Notes under the pieces: model-generated | What the model was told of the DNA's origin: nothing | The model's database searches: none | The model's input: the letters and a program-made list of their open reading frames with translations, nothing else | Shown here: positions 25,462 through 34,391 of the stretch, in pieces | Numbering within the stretch: the first letter of the stretch is position 1 | Layout: each line of letters opens with the position of its first letter | Assembly (NCBI GenBank): GCA_947487055.1 | Contig: CANKVN010000009.1 | Location: forward strand, 1 to 41,741 | DNA: 41,741 bases | Source of the DNA: Flavobacteriales bacterium | GTDB taxonomy: Bacteria; Bacteroidota; Bacteroidia; NS11-12g; UBA955 | Direction of reading: 5' to 3' | Position numbers and translations under genes: made by a program

Positions 25462-27731
25462 TGGATGTCATAAGTTAAACGCAGGAAAGCAATTCTGCCG
25501 GGCGTGATGTTTAGGTTCAAACCTTGTTCTGAGTGAGGGGTGAGGTTTCTTTGGGTGGATTGTAGCGATGTGATTCCGAGAATGTTCTTAACACCTGCAG
25601 TTACCTGTACCCTGGCCTTAGGAAAGGCTTTCTGCATGGTAAGGTCCATTAGGTAAAATCCTGATGTGCGGTATCGGTCGTAGTTTTCCATGTAACCTAC
25701 CGTTGGACTTGTGTATCGGCTAAATAGAGAAACAGAGGCTTTTTGCCTGGCGAATTTTCGGGTGAAGTTGAATCCTACCTGACCATTGATGTAGGAGCGT
25801 TGGTCGGTGCTGTCTGCTTCTTTCAAAAGGTCGGAAACCGTAAGTAAGGTTCCGGAGAACTGGAAAGAGTATTTTTTGTTGTGGAACTCAAAATTGGTAC
25901 TCAGACCCTGGGACCTGAATCTTCCAATGTTGATGTAGGTATAGTAATTGGTGTTTATATCCACCAAGGCAAGGTTGATTTTGTTTCGGATGATATTGTT
26001 GAAGAGGGAAAAACTAAAAATAGCGCCGGAACTGGGTGAAAATGAATGGCGGTAATCAAATGAAAGGATGAAATTATCCGAAGTTTCTGCGTTTAAGTTG
26101 GCGTTACCATGAACGTTGTGGCTCATGTCAACAAAATAAAAATTCAGTTCCTTAATGCTTGGGGCCCTAAAACCTTTGGCATAGCTGCCTCTGAAACAAA
26201 GGTGTTTGGATAAATTGTATTTTAATTGCAGTGAGGGAATAAGTGGAGCCATTTTCAACCTGTTTCCGAAAATGCCGGTAACAATGGGTTCGCCAAACCT
26301 GGAATTATGGAGGATGCGCAACGATGGCCTGATTTGCCATTCCTTGTTGGGATTGTATTCCATGGATCCAAAGACGGCAACATCAGAAATGCCGGGCAAT
26401 TGGGCAGGTACACGTTTGCCGATGGCTGTTTCACGCATGAAATCATAACCTGCTGTCCAGGAAATAGCCTCAACAGGGTTTCTGCGGGTAAATACCCCCC
26501 TGGAATTAAACATGGTGAAAATAGAAGTGTCTTGATCTTCCGGTCTATACGGCGTTTCTGCTCCTGTTACCAAATTGCGTTTGATGGTGTTTTTCGCCCG
26601 GTTGAAATAGTTAAAGGCATTTTGCCATTCAAACCTGCTGAATGCGTTGATTTTAAAAACAGAATGGGCGCTGTTGTCAAAACGGGTGGTAAAGTAATTG
26701 GAGTTGTATCCCGTTACCTTAGACAGGCTATATTCGGCATCGCTGCGGTCGGTTAGCTTTTCCTGATAAAAAGAAGAGGTGAAACGGTGCTGCGCATGTT
26801 GCCTGTTAACGAAAAGCGATGCATCGGCAAAGTGTTTGATTTTGGGCTTCCAGTCGTAGCTGCGGGTGCTTGGATCAAAGTCCCTGCCGGCGAAAAAATG
26901 TCTGCCTGCATTGAATGTTATGGGCATCTGTTTGGTGATGCGGGACGTAACATTAACATCATAATTGAAGTTGGACGGCTTGGCCAAAAAGTCCTGAAAC
27001 AAATTCAGGCGGGCATTGAAGCGCTGCTGGGCAAAATTTTTGGTAATGATGTTGATAACTCCACCAAGGGCATCGGTTCCGTAAACAACACTCATTGGCC
27101 CTTCAATGATTTCCACACGCTCAACATTGGAAAGCACAATCTGGCTCACATCCACGTTGCCATTGATTCGGCCAATGACTGGAATTCCATTGATGAGGAT
27201 TTTAATGTCTTGTCCGCCAATTCCCTGCATGATGGCATTGCTTCCCATAACGGCATCTTGCCCCACCTGGATATTTACTTCATTGAGGAGTAATTCGCCA
27301 AGATTTTGGGCCCCCATTTGCAATATTTTTTCTTTCGAAATCACCCTGACCAAGTAGGGATTGTCCGCAATTTGCCTTGGTCCTGTTGCGCCGGTAATGG
27401 TGACAGGATTGATGAGCAAATCTTTTTTTACCAACTGGATTTTGATGTGTAAATCGTTTACGGTATAGGTGGCGGAAAAGTCCTGCAGTGAGTCGTTTGG
27501 AGAGATTATGTTTAGTTTGAAGGCCCCTTGCTGCTGGAGTGTGTATTTGCCATCAGCATTGGTTTTGCCAATGTTTAACGCATGTTCAGGACGGAAATCT
27601 GCCAGGATTGTGGCCTCAAATACAGGTTGGTTGAATTCATCGCGCACTTCAATTATCCTTTGCTGACCAAATGCATCAGTCCAGCTTCCGGCAAAGCCCA
27701 ATAAAACAAATATGTATGTGAGGAGCCGCAA
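25458..27731 (-). CDS. TonB-dependent outer-membrane receptor (HmuR-like context)
   Basis: The 757-aa protein has a signal peptide (1-22), an N-terminal carboxypeptidase-regulatory-like domain (about 24-110), a plug domain (about 125-235, with NLGELLLNEVNIQVG, GQDIKILINGIPV and VERVEIIEGPMSVVYGTDA), and a 22-strand-type barrel that ends in an aromatic/polar C-terminal strand (FLRLTYDIQ). It imports a substrate across the outer membrane using TonB energy. A HmuY-like lipoprotein directly follows (4-bp overlap) and a secreted HmuY-like protein precedes it by 10 bp, so heme or another iron compound is the most likely substrate. Substrate specificity is inferred from neighbours. Confidence 0.93.
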   Translation of the reverse strand: MRLLTYIFVLLGFAGSWTDAFGQQRIIEVRDEFNQPVFEATILADFRPEHALNIGKTNADGKYTLQQQGAFKLNIISPNDSLQDFSATYTVNDLHIKIQLVKKDLLINPVTITGATGPRQIADNPYLVRVISKEKILQMGAQNLGELLLNEVNIQVGQDAVMGSNAIMQGIGGQDIKILINGIPVIGRINGNVDVSQIVLSNVERVEIIEGPMSVVYGTDALGGVINIITKNFAQQRFNARLNLFQDFLAKPSNFNYDVNVTSRITKQMPITFNAGRHFFAGRDFDPSTRSYDWKPKIKHFADASLFVNRQHAQHRFTSSFYQEKLTDRSDAEYSLSKVTGYNSNYFTTRFDNSAHSVFKINAFSRFEWQNAFNYFNRAKNTIKRNLVTGAETPYRPEDQDTSIFTMFNSRGVFTRRNPVEAISWTAGYDFMRETAIGKRVPAQLPGISDVAVFGSMEYNPNKEWQIRPSLRILHNSRFGEPIVTGIFGNRLKMAPLIPSLQLKYNLSKHLCFRGSYAKGFRAPSIKELNFYFVDMSHNVHGNANLNAETSDNFILSFDYRHSFSPSSGAIFSFSLFNNIIRNKINLALVDINTNYYTYINIGRFRSQGLSTNFEFHNKKYSFQFSGTLLTVSDLLKEADSTDQRSYINGQVGFNFTRKFARQKASVSLFSRYTSPTVGYMENYDRYRTSGFYLMDLTMQKAFPKARVQVTAGVKNILGITSLQSTQRNLTPHSEQGLNLNITPGRIAFLRLTYDIQ

Positions 27732-27741
27732 TCCTTATTGA

Positions 27742-29049
27742 TTAGTCAATAACAATCTTTTTGGTGATTGCGTTTTGGCCACCACTAACATTTAACAAAT
27801 ACAGACCTTTGGGCAAGTTGCTTACCGGGATTGCAATGCCAGAGAACAAGTTGGTATTGCTTGCCTTCTGCTGGCTTATCAGTTTGCCATTAATGTCCAG
27901 CAGGGAAACTGTCGCTGTATTTGTTTTGGCATCGCTGATGCTAACAAAAAGCACTTCGGTAGCAGGATTTGGGAATACTTTGATTGAACCCAAAGTCTTG
28001 TCATTTACTGAAAGGCTATTGCGCAGCGCTGTTTTAGAGAATTTGATTTTACCGGTGGTAGAGCCCTCGAATCCGGTCATGTGAATCAACCAATATGAAG
28101 TGTCTGCAGTGCGGGTGCGTTCAACGATATAGCTCAGGGTGTCTTTTAAGGACCAGGTGCCGCTGAAAGCTTTCCAGCCAGAACCAATACCTGTTAAGTC
28201 ATTGCTGAACTTTTTGGTGTTGTCGCCAACCATCCAGTTTGAATCGCCCAATATGGTGTTAAAGGCCCTGCCTCCGATTTTGGCAGTTCTGGTACCGCGT
28301 TTACTCTCAATGCCCATAACAGGATACATTTCAAGGTTTCCGGTGCCGGGGTTTGGGGTTAATTCATAGTAACGGTTGAATGTGATATCCCAATTGGTAT
28401 TAGCTGGTTCGCGGTTTGGTTTGGTGTTTCCAACAAATTTATAATATTTATACATTTTGCCGGTGGCAGCAGATTGGTACAGGGTATCTGTCTTTTCTGC
28501 ACTTCCATCAAGATTGGCAACTTTAAAAATCAGATCGCCATTGGCTTTCTGAACGATTGGCCAAAATTTGGCAAAACGGCTGTAGGTATTTGGTGCCATG
28601 CCGGCCCAAGCGAGCAGGTACATGGAATCGCCGGTTACTTCTTTGCTGTTTACATCGTAGGTTCCCCATCCGAATTTCCAATTCGATAAATTGGTGTAGA
28701 GGCTAAATGCTCCTTTGTTGTGGTCGTGGATATCATTCCAGTATGGTTTCCAGGCAGTCCAGCCGGCGGTATCAAATGTATTCCAGGCATCTGTTTTGCC
28801 TTTTGGATAAAGAAAAACCCTTAAGCCGGACATGTGGTTTGCACGGATGCAATTGTCCCTACTTACGGAAGTGTGCGCAATATCCCAGTTGTTTACGGGA
28901 GCGGTTGCTCTTTGCCCGGTTTGGATGTCATAGAATACTTGCGAACCATATCCAGGACCCATCACAGCAGAATCGTTGATGATGGTTTGTGCATTGGATG
29001 TGCCCAAAAAGGATAAAGTGCTGATAATCAATAGGAAGTTGTGCTTCAT
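27742..29049 (-). CDS. T9SS-secreted HmuY-like protein
   Basis: This 435-aa protein has a signal peptide (MKHNFLLIISTLSFLGTSNAQ) and ends in a type A T9SS sorting domain (VFPNPATEVLFVSI to AITKKIVID). The body resembles HmuY proteins in two places. The first has NNWDIAHTSVSRDNCIRAN followed by a Gly loop and later a YLLAWAGM...FAKF strand region. The second has NWDITFNRYYEL and later YIVERTRTADTSYWLIHMTGF with GKIKFSK. It would therefore be a released or surface-attached partner of the lipid-anchored HmuY-like protein two genes downstream. I use the ATG at 29049; the track start at 29085 adds twelve residues before the signal peptide. It is the first gene of the cluster. Confidence 0.8.
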   Translation of the reverse strand: MKHNFLLIISTLSFLGTSNAQTIINDSAVMGPGYGSQVFYDIQTGQRATAPVNNWDIAHTSVSRDNCIRANHMSGLRVFLYPKGKTDAWNTFDTAGWTAWKPYWNDIHDHNKGAFSLYTNLSNWKFGWGTYDVNSKEVTGDSMYLLAWAGMAPNTYSRFAKFWPIVQKANGDLIFKVANLDGSAEKTDTLYQSAATGKMYKYYKFVGNTKPNREPANTNWDITFNRYYELTPNPGTGNLEMYPVMGIESKRGTRTAKIGGRAFNTILGDSNWMVGDNTKKFSNDLTGIGSGWKAFSGTWSLKDTLSYIVERTRTADTSYWLIHMTGFEGSTTGKIKFSKTALRNSLSVNDKTLGSIKVFPNPATEVLFVSISDAKTNTATVSLLDINGKLISQQKASNTNLFSGIAIPVSNLPKGLYLLNVSGGQNAITKKIVID

Positions 29050-29082
29050 GTATGCTTTATTTGTGTGGTTTGTTTCTGAATG

Positions 29083-29090
29083 CAAAGGTA
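29083..29090 (-). promoter_or_regulatory. -7 element for the HmuY-like/TonB receptor operon
   Basis: On the reverse strand this reads TACCTTTG, an exact TAnnTTTG match, 33 nt before the start of the T9SS HmuY-like gene. No good -33 element lies at the usual distance, which would suit an activated promoter. I found no Fur-like palindrome. Confidence 0.45.
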
Positions 29091-29184
29091 CTTCTTTCCA
29101 AGTTGTTATTGCATTGAACAGGCATGGTGTATTGTCATTTTTAAGTAATGAATTTTAATTGAAATAGCGGTTTATTTTGGACCA

Positions 29185-29211
29185 TTGTGGAAGATCTCTT
29201 CAGTAACTTTG
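29185..29211 (+). promoter_or_regulatory. Promoter for the HscA-type chaperone gene
   Basis: TTG at 29185-29187, 16-bp spacer, then TAACTTTG at 29204-29211 (exact TAnnTTTG), 42 nt before the ATG at 29254. The remainder of the 29050-29253 gap holds the divergent HmuY-operon promoter and nothing else recognisable. Confidence 0.5.
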
Positions 29212-29253
29212 CAGCGGTAAAAACCTTGCAACAATTGTTTCGTTAAATAAACC

Positions 29254-31122
29254 ATGGCAAAAATCAGCATCAACATAAAATCAGGAACCATAGAAAGTGA
29301 AGGGATAATCGTAGGGATTGATCTTGGTACGACCAATAGTATTGTGGCCATGGTGGATGCAGAGAGCGGCAAGCCGAAGGTTATTGGAACTGGCGATGAC
29401 GTGCTGGTGCCCTCGGTGATTCACATTGCAGAAGGCGGAATTCCCATTGTCGGTGAAACCGCCAGGCGGGCGCTGGTGTCGCATCCCCACAGCACCATTT
29501 TTTCTGTTAAACGTCTGTTGGGAAGAAGCTACAAGGATATTGCCAACCATTCCGATTTTTATTCTTACCGTATTTTGGATGAAGATGATGGAAAGCTGGT
29601 GAAAATTGCAGCAGGTGATCATTTCTTCACTCCGATTGAGTTGAGCGCCGAAATTTTAACCACCCTTAAACGGAAGGCGGAAGCCTACTTGGGTAAAACG
29701 GTGAGCCGCGCGGTGATAACCGTTCCGGCCTATTTCAACGATAGCCAGCGTCAGGCAACAAGGGATGCCGGAAAACTTGCCGGATTGGATGTGTTGCGCA
29801 TTATCAATGAGCCAACTGCAGCAAGTCTTGCTTATGGAATTGGCCTGGATCCCAATGAAATGAAGACCGTGGTGGTTTATGATTTGGGTGGCGGCACCTT
29901 TGATGTTTCTATTCTGAGGATAGAAGATGGCGTGTTTGAGGTGCTTAGCACCAGGGGCGATACCTATCTGGGCGGCGATGATTTTGACCGGGAAATTGTT
30001 CAGTATTGGGCAAAAAATCTTACGCTTGATATGAAAAGCTGGTCGCAGGCAGATGTTCAAAGCATCAGGCTGAAAGCCGAGGAGGCCAAGCGATTTGTTT
30101 GTACAGCCAACTTAAAATACAGCGATTCGGTAATCCTACATGGTAACAACCTACAACTGGAACTGGAATTTGCAAACTTCGAAGAGATAACACGCAGATT
30201 GATGCAAAAAACCATGGATTGCCTGCAATCTGCACTTACAGACTCAGCCTTGGGTTTGGACGATATTGACGAGGTTGTGCTGGTGGGTGGAAGTACCCGA
30301 ATGCCGATGGTGAAGCAACGAATTGCGGACATATTCGGTCATAATAAAGTGAACGATACCTTGGATCCGGATCAGGTGGTGGCATTGGGCGCTGCTGTGG
30401 AAGCCGATATACTTGCCGGCAACCGCAAGGATATTTTGTTGCTGGATGTTACGCCGTTGAGTTTGGGTATTGAAACCCTTGGAGGGCTTATGGATGTTAT
30501 GATTCCGCGCAACACCAAAATTCCGGCCAAGTTTGTAAAACAATATACCACATCGGTGGATGGACAAGTGAAAATGGGTATTTCTATTTATCAGGGAGAG
30601 CGCGAGCTGGTGGAGGAAAATCGCAAGCTGGGGGAATTTATACTCACAGATATTCCTGCAATGCCTGCCGGTTTGCCGAAAATAGAAGTACGTTTTTTAA
30701 TCAATGCAGATGGGATACTTACTGTGGAAGCGCAGGAGTTGAGAAGTGGTGTGCAGCAGCAGGTACAGATTAAGCCACAATACGGGCTCACCGATGCTGA
30801 TGTGGAAAAAATGCTGATGGACAGCCTCACCCATGCCAAGCATGATGTGGAACTCAGGATGCTGGTAGAAGCCAAAACGGAGGCAGAGCAGATGTGTTAC
30901 ACTGTGACGCGTTTTCTGGATAAAAACAAATCCCTGCTCACGGATGAAGAGGTTCTAAAAACAAAGGAACTGGTAAAAATGTTAAATAAAAGCATTCCGG
31001 AAGGCGATAAAAATGCAATATTGTCTGGCGTAGATGCGTTAAATACTTACACACGGCCATTTGCCGAGAGACTTATGAATCAGGCAGTGTCTGGTGCTTT
31101 AAAAGGAACAAAAATAAATTGA
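29254..31122 (+). CDS. hscA: Hsp70-family Fe-S assembly chaperone HscA
   Basis: This is an Hsp70 with an N-terminal extension before the ATPase motif GIDLGTTNSIVA, an arrangement found in HscA rather than DnaK. Other features fit HscA: the SVKRLLGRSYKDI stretch, VYDLGGGTFDVSILR, RGDTYLGGDDFDREI, the linker LLLDVTPLSLGIETLGG and a substrate domain with VKMGISIYQGERELVEENR. At 622 aa it is shorter than DnaK and lacks its acidic, disordered C-terminal tail. HscA with HscB helps transfer clusters from the IscU scaffold. No hscB or iscU is adjacent here. Its TGA overlaps the TTG start of the next gene, so the two are coupled. Confidence 0.88.
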   Translation: MAKISINIKSGTIESEGIIVGIDLGTTNSIVAMVDAESGKPKVIGTGDDVLVPSVIHIAEGGIPIVGETARRALVSHPHSTIFSVKRLLGRSYKDIANHSDFYSYRILDEDDGKLVKIAAGDHFFTPIELSAEILTTLKRKAEAYLGKTVSRAVITVPAYFNDSQRQATRDAGKLAGLDVLRIINEPTAASLAYGIGLDPNEMKTVVVYDLGGGTFDVSILRIEDGVFEVLSTRGDTYLGGDDFDREIVQYWAKNLTLDMKSWSQADVQSIRLKAEEAKRFVCTANLKYSDSVILHGNNLQLELEFANFEEITRRLMQKTMDCLQSALTDSALGLDDIDEVVLVGGSTRMPMVKQRIADIFGHNKVNDTLDPDQVVALGAAVEADILAGNRKDILLLDVTPLSLGIETLGGLMDVMIPRNTKIPAKFVKQYTTSVDGQVKMGISIYQGERELVEENRKLGEFILTDIPAMPAGLPKIEVRFLINADGILTVEAQELRSGVQQQVQIKPQYGLTDADVEKMLMDSLTHAKHDVELRMLVEAKTEAEQMCYTVTRFLDKNKSLLTDEEVLKTKELVKMLNKSIPEGDKNAILSGVDALNTYTRPFAERLMNQAVSGALKGTKIN

Positions 31123-31826
31123 AGGTAAAGTTTCGTATAGCGATTTGTTTGTTTTTGCTGGCTGCCAATGTCAATGCACAAAGCTGGACGCCATCGGAGG
31201 AATCCGAGCGCCAGAACTTTGGGTTAAAGTTGGGCATAAATTTTTCATCCATGTGGGGTGGCGAACTCAAGAATCCAAGGCCATATTTTGGGCCAACTGC
31301 AGGTTTTTTTCTGCATACCAAGGAGGCAAAGAAGCCGTGGATGTTTCAAACCGGGATAGAAGGCAGCTTGCGTGGGAGTAATTTTGCCAATAAAAGTACC
31401 GATTTCCCCAATTCTGGTAATTCAAATTACAGAAGAATAGGGTTGATTACTTTAGATGTGCCATTGTTGCTCAACTACAGGCTGGGTCCCAAAAAGGCAG
31501 ACCGAACCAAAGTGGTGCAGCTGGGAGCAGTCATCTCGGGAACCATTAAAAGTACGGTTTATCTTGGTGATGACAAATTGCCTGCGCAGCACTATCTGGA
31601 CAGTACGAGCCATTTGTATCGCTGGGCCAACTTGCCACTAAAGCCAATTGAGGTTTTGGGTGTGGTTGGTTATCAGGACAGGGGCGTATTGGCAGGATGG
31701 CAAATCCAGTTGCAGGTTGGCATCAATAACCTGAACAATAACTTCAAACTACCCTATGCTTATCCCATTACAGGGACTGGCAAGAGGATAAGTACCTGGG
31801 CCTTAAAAGTGTCTGCTTTGTTTTAA
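31119..31826 (+). CDS. Outer-membrane beta-barrel protein (PorT/OMP_b-brl-like)
   Basis: The 235-aa protein has a signal peptide (about 1-21, ending VNAQ) and then alternating amphipathic strands such as FGLKLGINFSSMW, FQTGIEGSLRG and ITLDVPLLLNYRL. It ends in a C-terminal strand closing with aromatic Phe (WALKVSALF). This is the pattern of the small eight-stranded outer-membrane beta-barrel family common in Bacteroidota (PF13568-like). The function is unknown. The start is TTG at 31119, placed in a TTGA overlap with the hscA stop. There is no better in-frame start before the signal peptide, so translation is probably coupled to hscA. Confidence 0.8.
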   Translation: MKVKFRIAICLFLLAANVNAQSWTPSEESERQNFGLKLGINFSSMWGGELKNPRPYFGPTAGFFLHTKEAKKPWMFQTGIEGSLRGSNFANKSTDFPNSGNSNYRRIGLITLDVPLLLNYRLGPKKADRTKVVQLGAVISGTIKSTVYLGDDKLPAQHYLDSTSHLYRWANLPLKPIEVLGVVGYQDRGVLAGWQIQLQVGINNLNNNFKLPYAYPITGTGKRISTWALKVSALF

Positions 31827-31845
31827 GCAGACTTCCTTAATTTTG
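31817..31845 (+). promoter_or_regulatory. Promoter for mtaB
   Basis: TTTG at 31817-31820 (inside the end of the upstream gene), 17-bp spacer, TAATTTTG at 31838-31845. The -7 box ends 8 nt before the ATG at 31854, predicting an almost leaderless transcript. Confidence 0.6.
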
Positions 31846-31853
31846 TGCCGCTT

Positions 31854-33164
31854 ATGGGCCACTCAGTTGCTTTTTACACCCTTGGTTGCAAATTGAATTT
31901 TGCAGAAACCAGTACCATAGGCCAGCAGCTCATGGACCATGGTTTTGCCAAGGCGCAGTTTACCCAGGGCGCAGATTTATATGTTATTAATACCTGCAGC
32001 GTTACCGACCACGCAGACCGCAAATGTAAAAAAGTGGTGGCAGAGGCATTGCGCTACAATCCCAACGCCTATGTGGTGATTGTGGGTTGCTATGCGCAAC
32101 TAAAGCCTGCAGAAATTGCTGAAATACCGGGTGTGGATATGGTTTTGGGCGCCGCAGAAAAGTTTAACCTGATGCAACACCTGGGCGAACTGGTGAAAGA
32201 GCCCAAAGCCAGGATTTACAATGCGCCAATCAAAGAGACCAATGTGTTTGTGCCCGGATTTAGCGAAGGAGACCGAACACGTACCTTCATGAAGGTGCAG
32301 GATGGATGTGATTATTTTTGTTCGTTTTGTACCATTCCCCTGGCCCGGGGAAACAGCCGCAGTGCCAATATTCAGGATACAGTGGCAAAAATTAAAGAGG
32401 TTGCTGCCGGAGCCACCAAGGAAATTGTGCTTACAGGCGTAAATCTTGGGGATTTTGGTGTAAACCACGGGGAAGATTTTTTTGGATTAATTCGCCAGCT
32501 CGACCAGATTGAGGGGGTAGACCGTTACCGGATTAGTAGTATAGAGCCCAATTTGCTTACAGATGAAATTATTTCATTTGTTGCGGCTTCCCGACGTTTT
32601 GTTCCCCATTTTCATATTCCGCTTCAAAGCGGTTCGGACGATATTTTGGCCAGAATGCGCCGCCGCTATGATTCATCGCTTTACCAAAGCAGGATTAACC
32701 GGATTCTGGAACTGATGCCGCATTGTGCAATTGGTGTAGATGTGATTGTGGGATTTCCCGGTGAAACCGAAGAGGAGTTTATGAAAACCTACCAGTTTTT
32801 AAATGCGCTTGATGTTGCCTATTTGCATGTGTTTCCTTACAGCGAAAGGCCAAATACCACAGCCAAGAAAATGAAGGATAGGGTGCCGCAATTTATGCGC
32901 AATCAGCGGGTGGAAATGCTCCGGATATTGAGTGAAAAGAAAAAACAAGCGTTTTACCGCAATCATCTTGGCACCTGCAGGCCGGTTTTGTTTGAAGCAG
33001 AAGAAAAAGGAAATTTCATGTTTGGGTTTACCGACAACTACATCAAGGTGAAAGCCGAGTATGATCCACTTATGGTGAATGAGGTGGTGGCGATGAACCT
33101 GGAGCACATCAATGAAGATGGCACGATTAGCGGGGTATTTGATTTCGCGGCTGTCAAGCACTAA
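31854..33164 (+). CDS. mtaB: tRNA t6A37 methylthiotransferase MtaB (radical SAM)
   Basis: MtaB adds a methylthio group to N6-threonylcarbamoyladenosine at position 37 of tRNAs reading ANN codons. The 436-aa protein has the N-terminal cluster-binding domain (TLGCKLNFAE, NTCSVTDHADRKC, GCYAQ), a radical SAM core with QDGCDYFCSFCTIPLARG (the CxxxCxxC motif near residue 152), HIPLQSGSD and VIVGFPGETEEEF, and a C-terminal TRAM-like region. The N-terminal CKLN and the downstream pattern fit MtaB better than MiaB or RimO. I choose the ATG at 31854 over the track's GTG at 31845, because the GTG lies within the -7 box. Confidence 0.92.
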   Translation: MGHSVAFYTLGCKLNFAETSTIGQQLMDHGFAKAQFTQGADLYVINTCSVTDHADRKCKKVVAEALRYNPNAYVVIVGCYAQLKPAEIAEIPGVDMVLGAAEKFNLMQHLGELVKEPKARIYNAPIKETNVFVPGFSEGDRTRTFMKVQDGCDYFCSFCTIPLARGNSRSANIQDTVAKIKEVAAGATKEIVLTGVNLGDFGVNHGEDFFGLIRQLDQIEGVDRYRISSIEPNLLTDEIISFVAASRRFVPHFHIPLQSGSDDILARMRRRYDSSLYQSRINRILELMPHCAIGVDVIVGFPGETEEEFMKTYQFLNALDVAYLHVFPYSERPNTTAKKMKDRVPQFMRNQRVEMLRILSEKKKQAFYRNHLGTCRPVLFEAEEKGNFMFGFTDNYIKVKAEYDPLMVNEVVAMNLEHINEDGTISGVFDFAAVKH

Positions 33165-33168
33165 TTTG
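33162..33168 (+). promoter_or_regulatory. Possible -7 element for lgt, overlapping the mtaB stop
   Basis: TAATTTG, one base short of TAnnTTTG, begins with the mtaB stop codon and ends 5 nt before the lgt GTG start. lgt may also be read through from mtaB. Confidence 0.3.
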
Positions 33169-33173
33169 CAGCC

Positions 33174-34352
33174 GTGTTTCCAACATTATATCATTTTTTC
33201 AAAGACTTATTTGGAATAGAAATAGGTGCTCTCCAAATTTTGAACACCTTTGGCTTTTTTGTGGCCATGTCTATTGCCGGGGCGTTCTGGGCCATGGCCT
33301 CAGAAATGAAGCGCAGAACAGCACTCGGACAGTTTGATGCCGTGAGCGTTAAAACAATTTCGGGGCAGCCATATCCATTGTCTGACTACATTACAAATGG
33401 GGTTATGGCTTTTCTGTTTGGGTATAAAATACTTTATCTCATGTTTCCTGAGCAGCCGAATTTTGTGCCACAGGAGCATATTTTTACCACAGAAGGAAAC
33501 CTTGTTTATGGAATTCTGGTGCTTGCCGGCGTATTGCTGTGGCGCTATCGCAGTGATAAAAAACAACGCCTGCCCGAACCGAAGGAATCAATAGCAACGG
33601 AGACTGCCGACTGGCACATGGGAAATATCACCACCATTGCTTTGCTCTCCGGTTTTGTAGGAGCCAAACTGTTTCATATTCTGGAAAATCCTGCCGGGCT
33701 CGGAATTGCCGGTATCCTGGATGCTTTTTTCAGCACCGGTGGCTGGACTTTTTACGGAGGATTGATTTGCGGAGCTGCAGGCGTGCTTGTTTATTGCCAT
33801 AGAAAAGGCATAAGTTTACTTCGTATGCTGGATGCCGGTGGCCCTGCCATGATGCTTTCTTACGGTATTGGCCGCTTTGGATGTCAGTTCTCTGGAGATG
33901 GAGACTGGGGTGTGGCCAACCTGAAAACCAAACCATTTTCCTGGCTGCCCGATTGGGTTTGGAGCTATACCTATCCGCACAATGTGCTTGGTGGGCAATC
34001 CGGTGGGCTTGCACCGGAAGGGATGGTCCCCATTGCCGGTTGCGAAGGCGATTACTGCTATCAGTTGGCGGTTCCGGTTTATCCTACGCCGCTTTACGAA
34101 GCACTGATGGCTTTGGGTTTGTTTTTTATCCTCTGGAAATGGTTGAGGTTAAAGCCCCTTGCTCCAGGAAAACTGTTTGCATGGTATATGGTATTTGCCG
34201 GTGTTGAGCGTTTTCTGATTGAAGGCATACGGGAACATGGCGATAGCCTTTACCGCATTTCCTCATTGAGCTTTTCCCAGGCACAAATGATATCCTTGCT
34301 GCTCCTCTTTTGTGGTGCTGCCTGGCTGCTGAGAAAGCCTTCTCCAGCATAA
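33174..34352 (+). CDS. lgt: Prolipoprotein diacylglyceryl transferase (long Bacteroidota form)
   Basis: Lgt transfers diacylglycerol from phosphatidylglycerol to the lipobox cysteine, the first step of lipoprotein maturation, in the inner membrane. The 392-aa protein has about seven hydrophobic segments and the signature GIGRFGCQFSGDGDWG, then YPTPLYEALMAL and FAGVERFLIEGIR, which contain conserved arginines. It is longer than the ~270-290 aa proteobacterial enzymes because of an N-terminal extension and an insertion with CEGDYC after the signature. At the place of the E. coli His103 motif (FHGG) it has FYGG, as in several non-proteobacterial relatives. The start is GTG at 33174, 9 nt after the mtaB stop. 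The many lipoproteins in this window are potential substrates. Confidence 0.9.
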   Translation: MFPTLYHFFKDLFGIEIGALQILNTFGFFVAMSIAGAFWAMASEMKRRTALGQFDAVSVKTISGQPYPLSDYITNGVMAFLFGYKILYLMFPEQPNFVPQEHIFTTEGNLVYGILVLAGVLLWRYRSDKKQRLPEPKESIATETADWHMGNITTIALLSGFVGAKLFHILENPAGLGIAGILDAFFSTGGWTFYGGLICGAAGVLVYCHRKGISLLRMLDAGGPAMMLSYGIGRFGCQFSGDGDWGVANLKTKPFSWLPDWVWSYTYPHNVLGGQSGGLAPEGMVPIAGCEGDYCYQLAVPVYPTPLYEALMALGLFFILWKWLRLKPLAPGKLFAWYMVFAGVERFLIEGIREHGDSLYRISSLSFSQAQMISLLLLFCGAAWLLRKPSPA

Positions 34353-34391
34353 AATAAATTGCATGATTTTCCGTTTTGTGTTTATTAGCCT

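Noticed and set aside
26307-27293. Forward ORFs of 149 and 168 aa antisense to the TonB receptor
   Set aside because: They are shadow frames of a well-supported receptor gene, with no domain or start context of their own.
29254-31122. DnaK as the identity of the Hsp70 gene
   Set aside because: The N-terminal extension, shorter C-terminus and internal sequence pattern fit HscA better.
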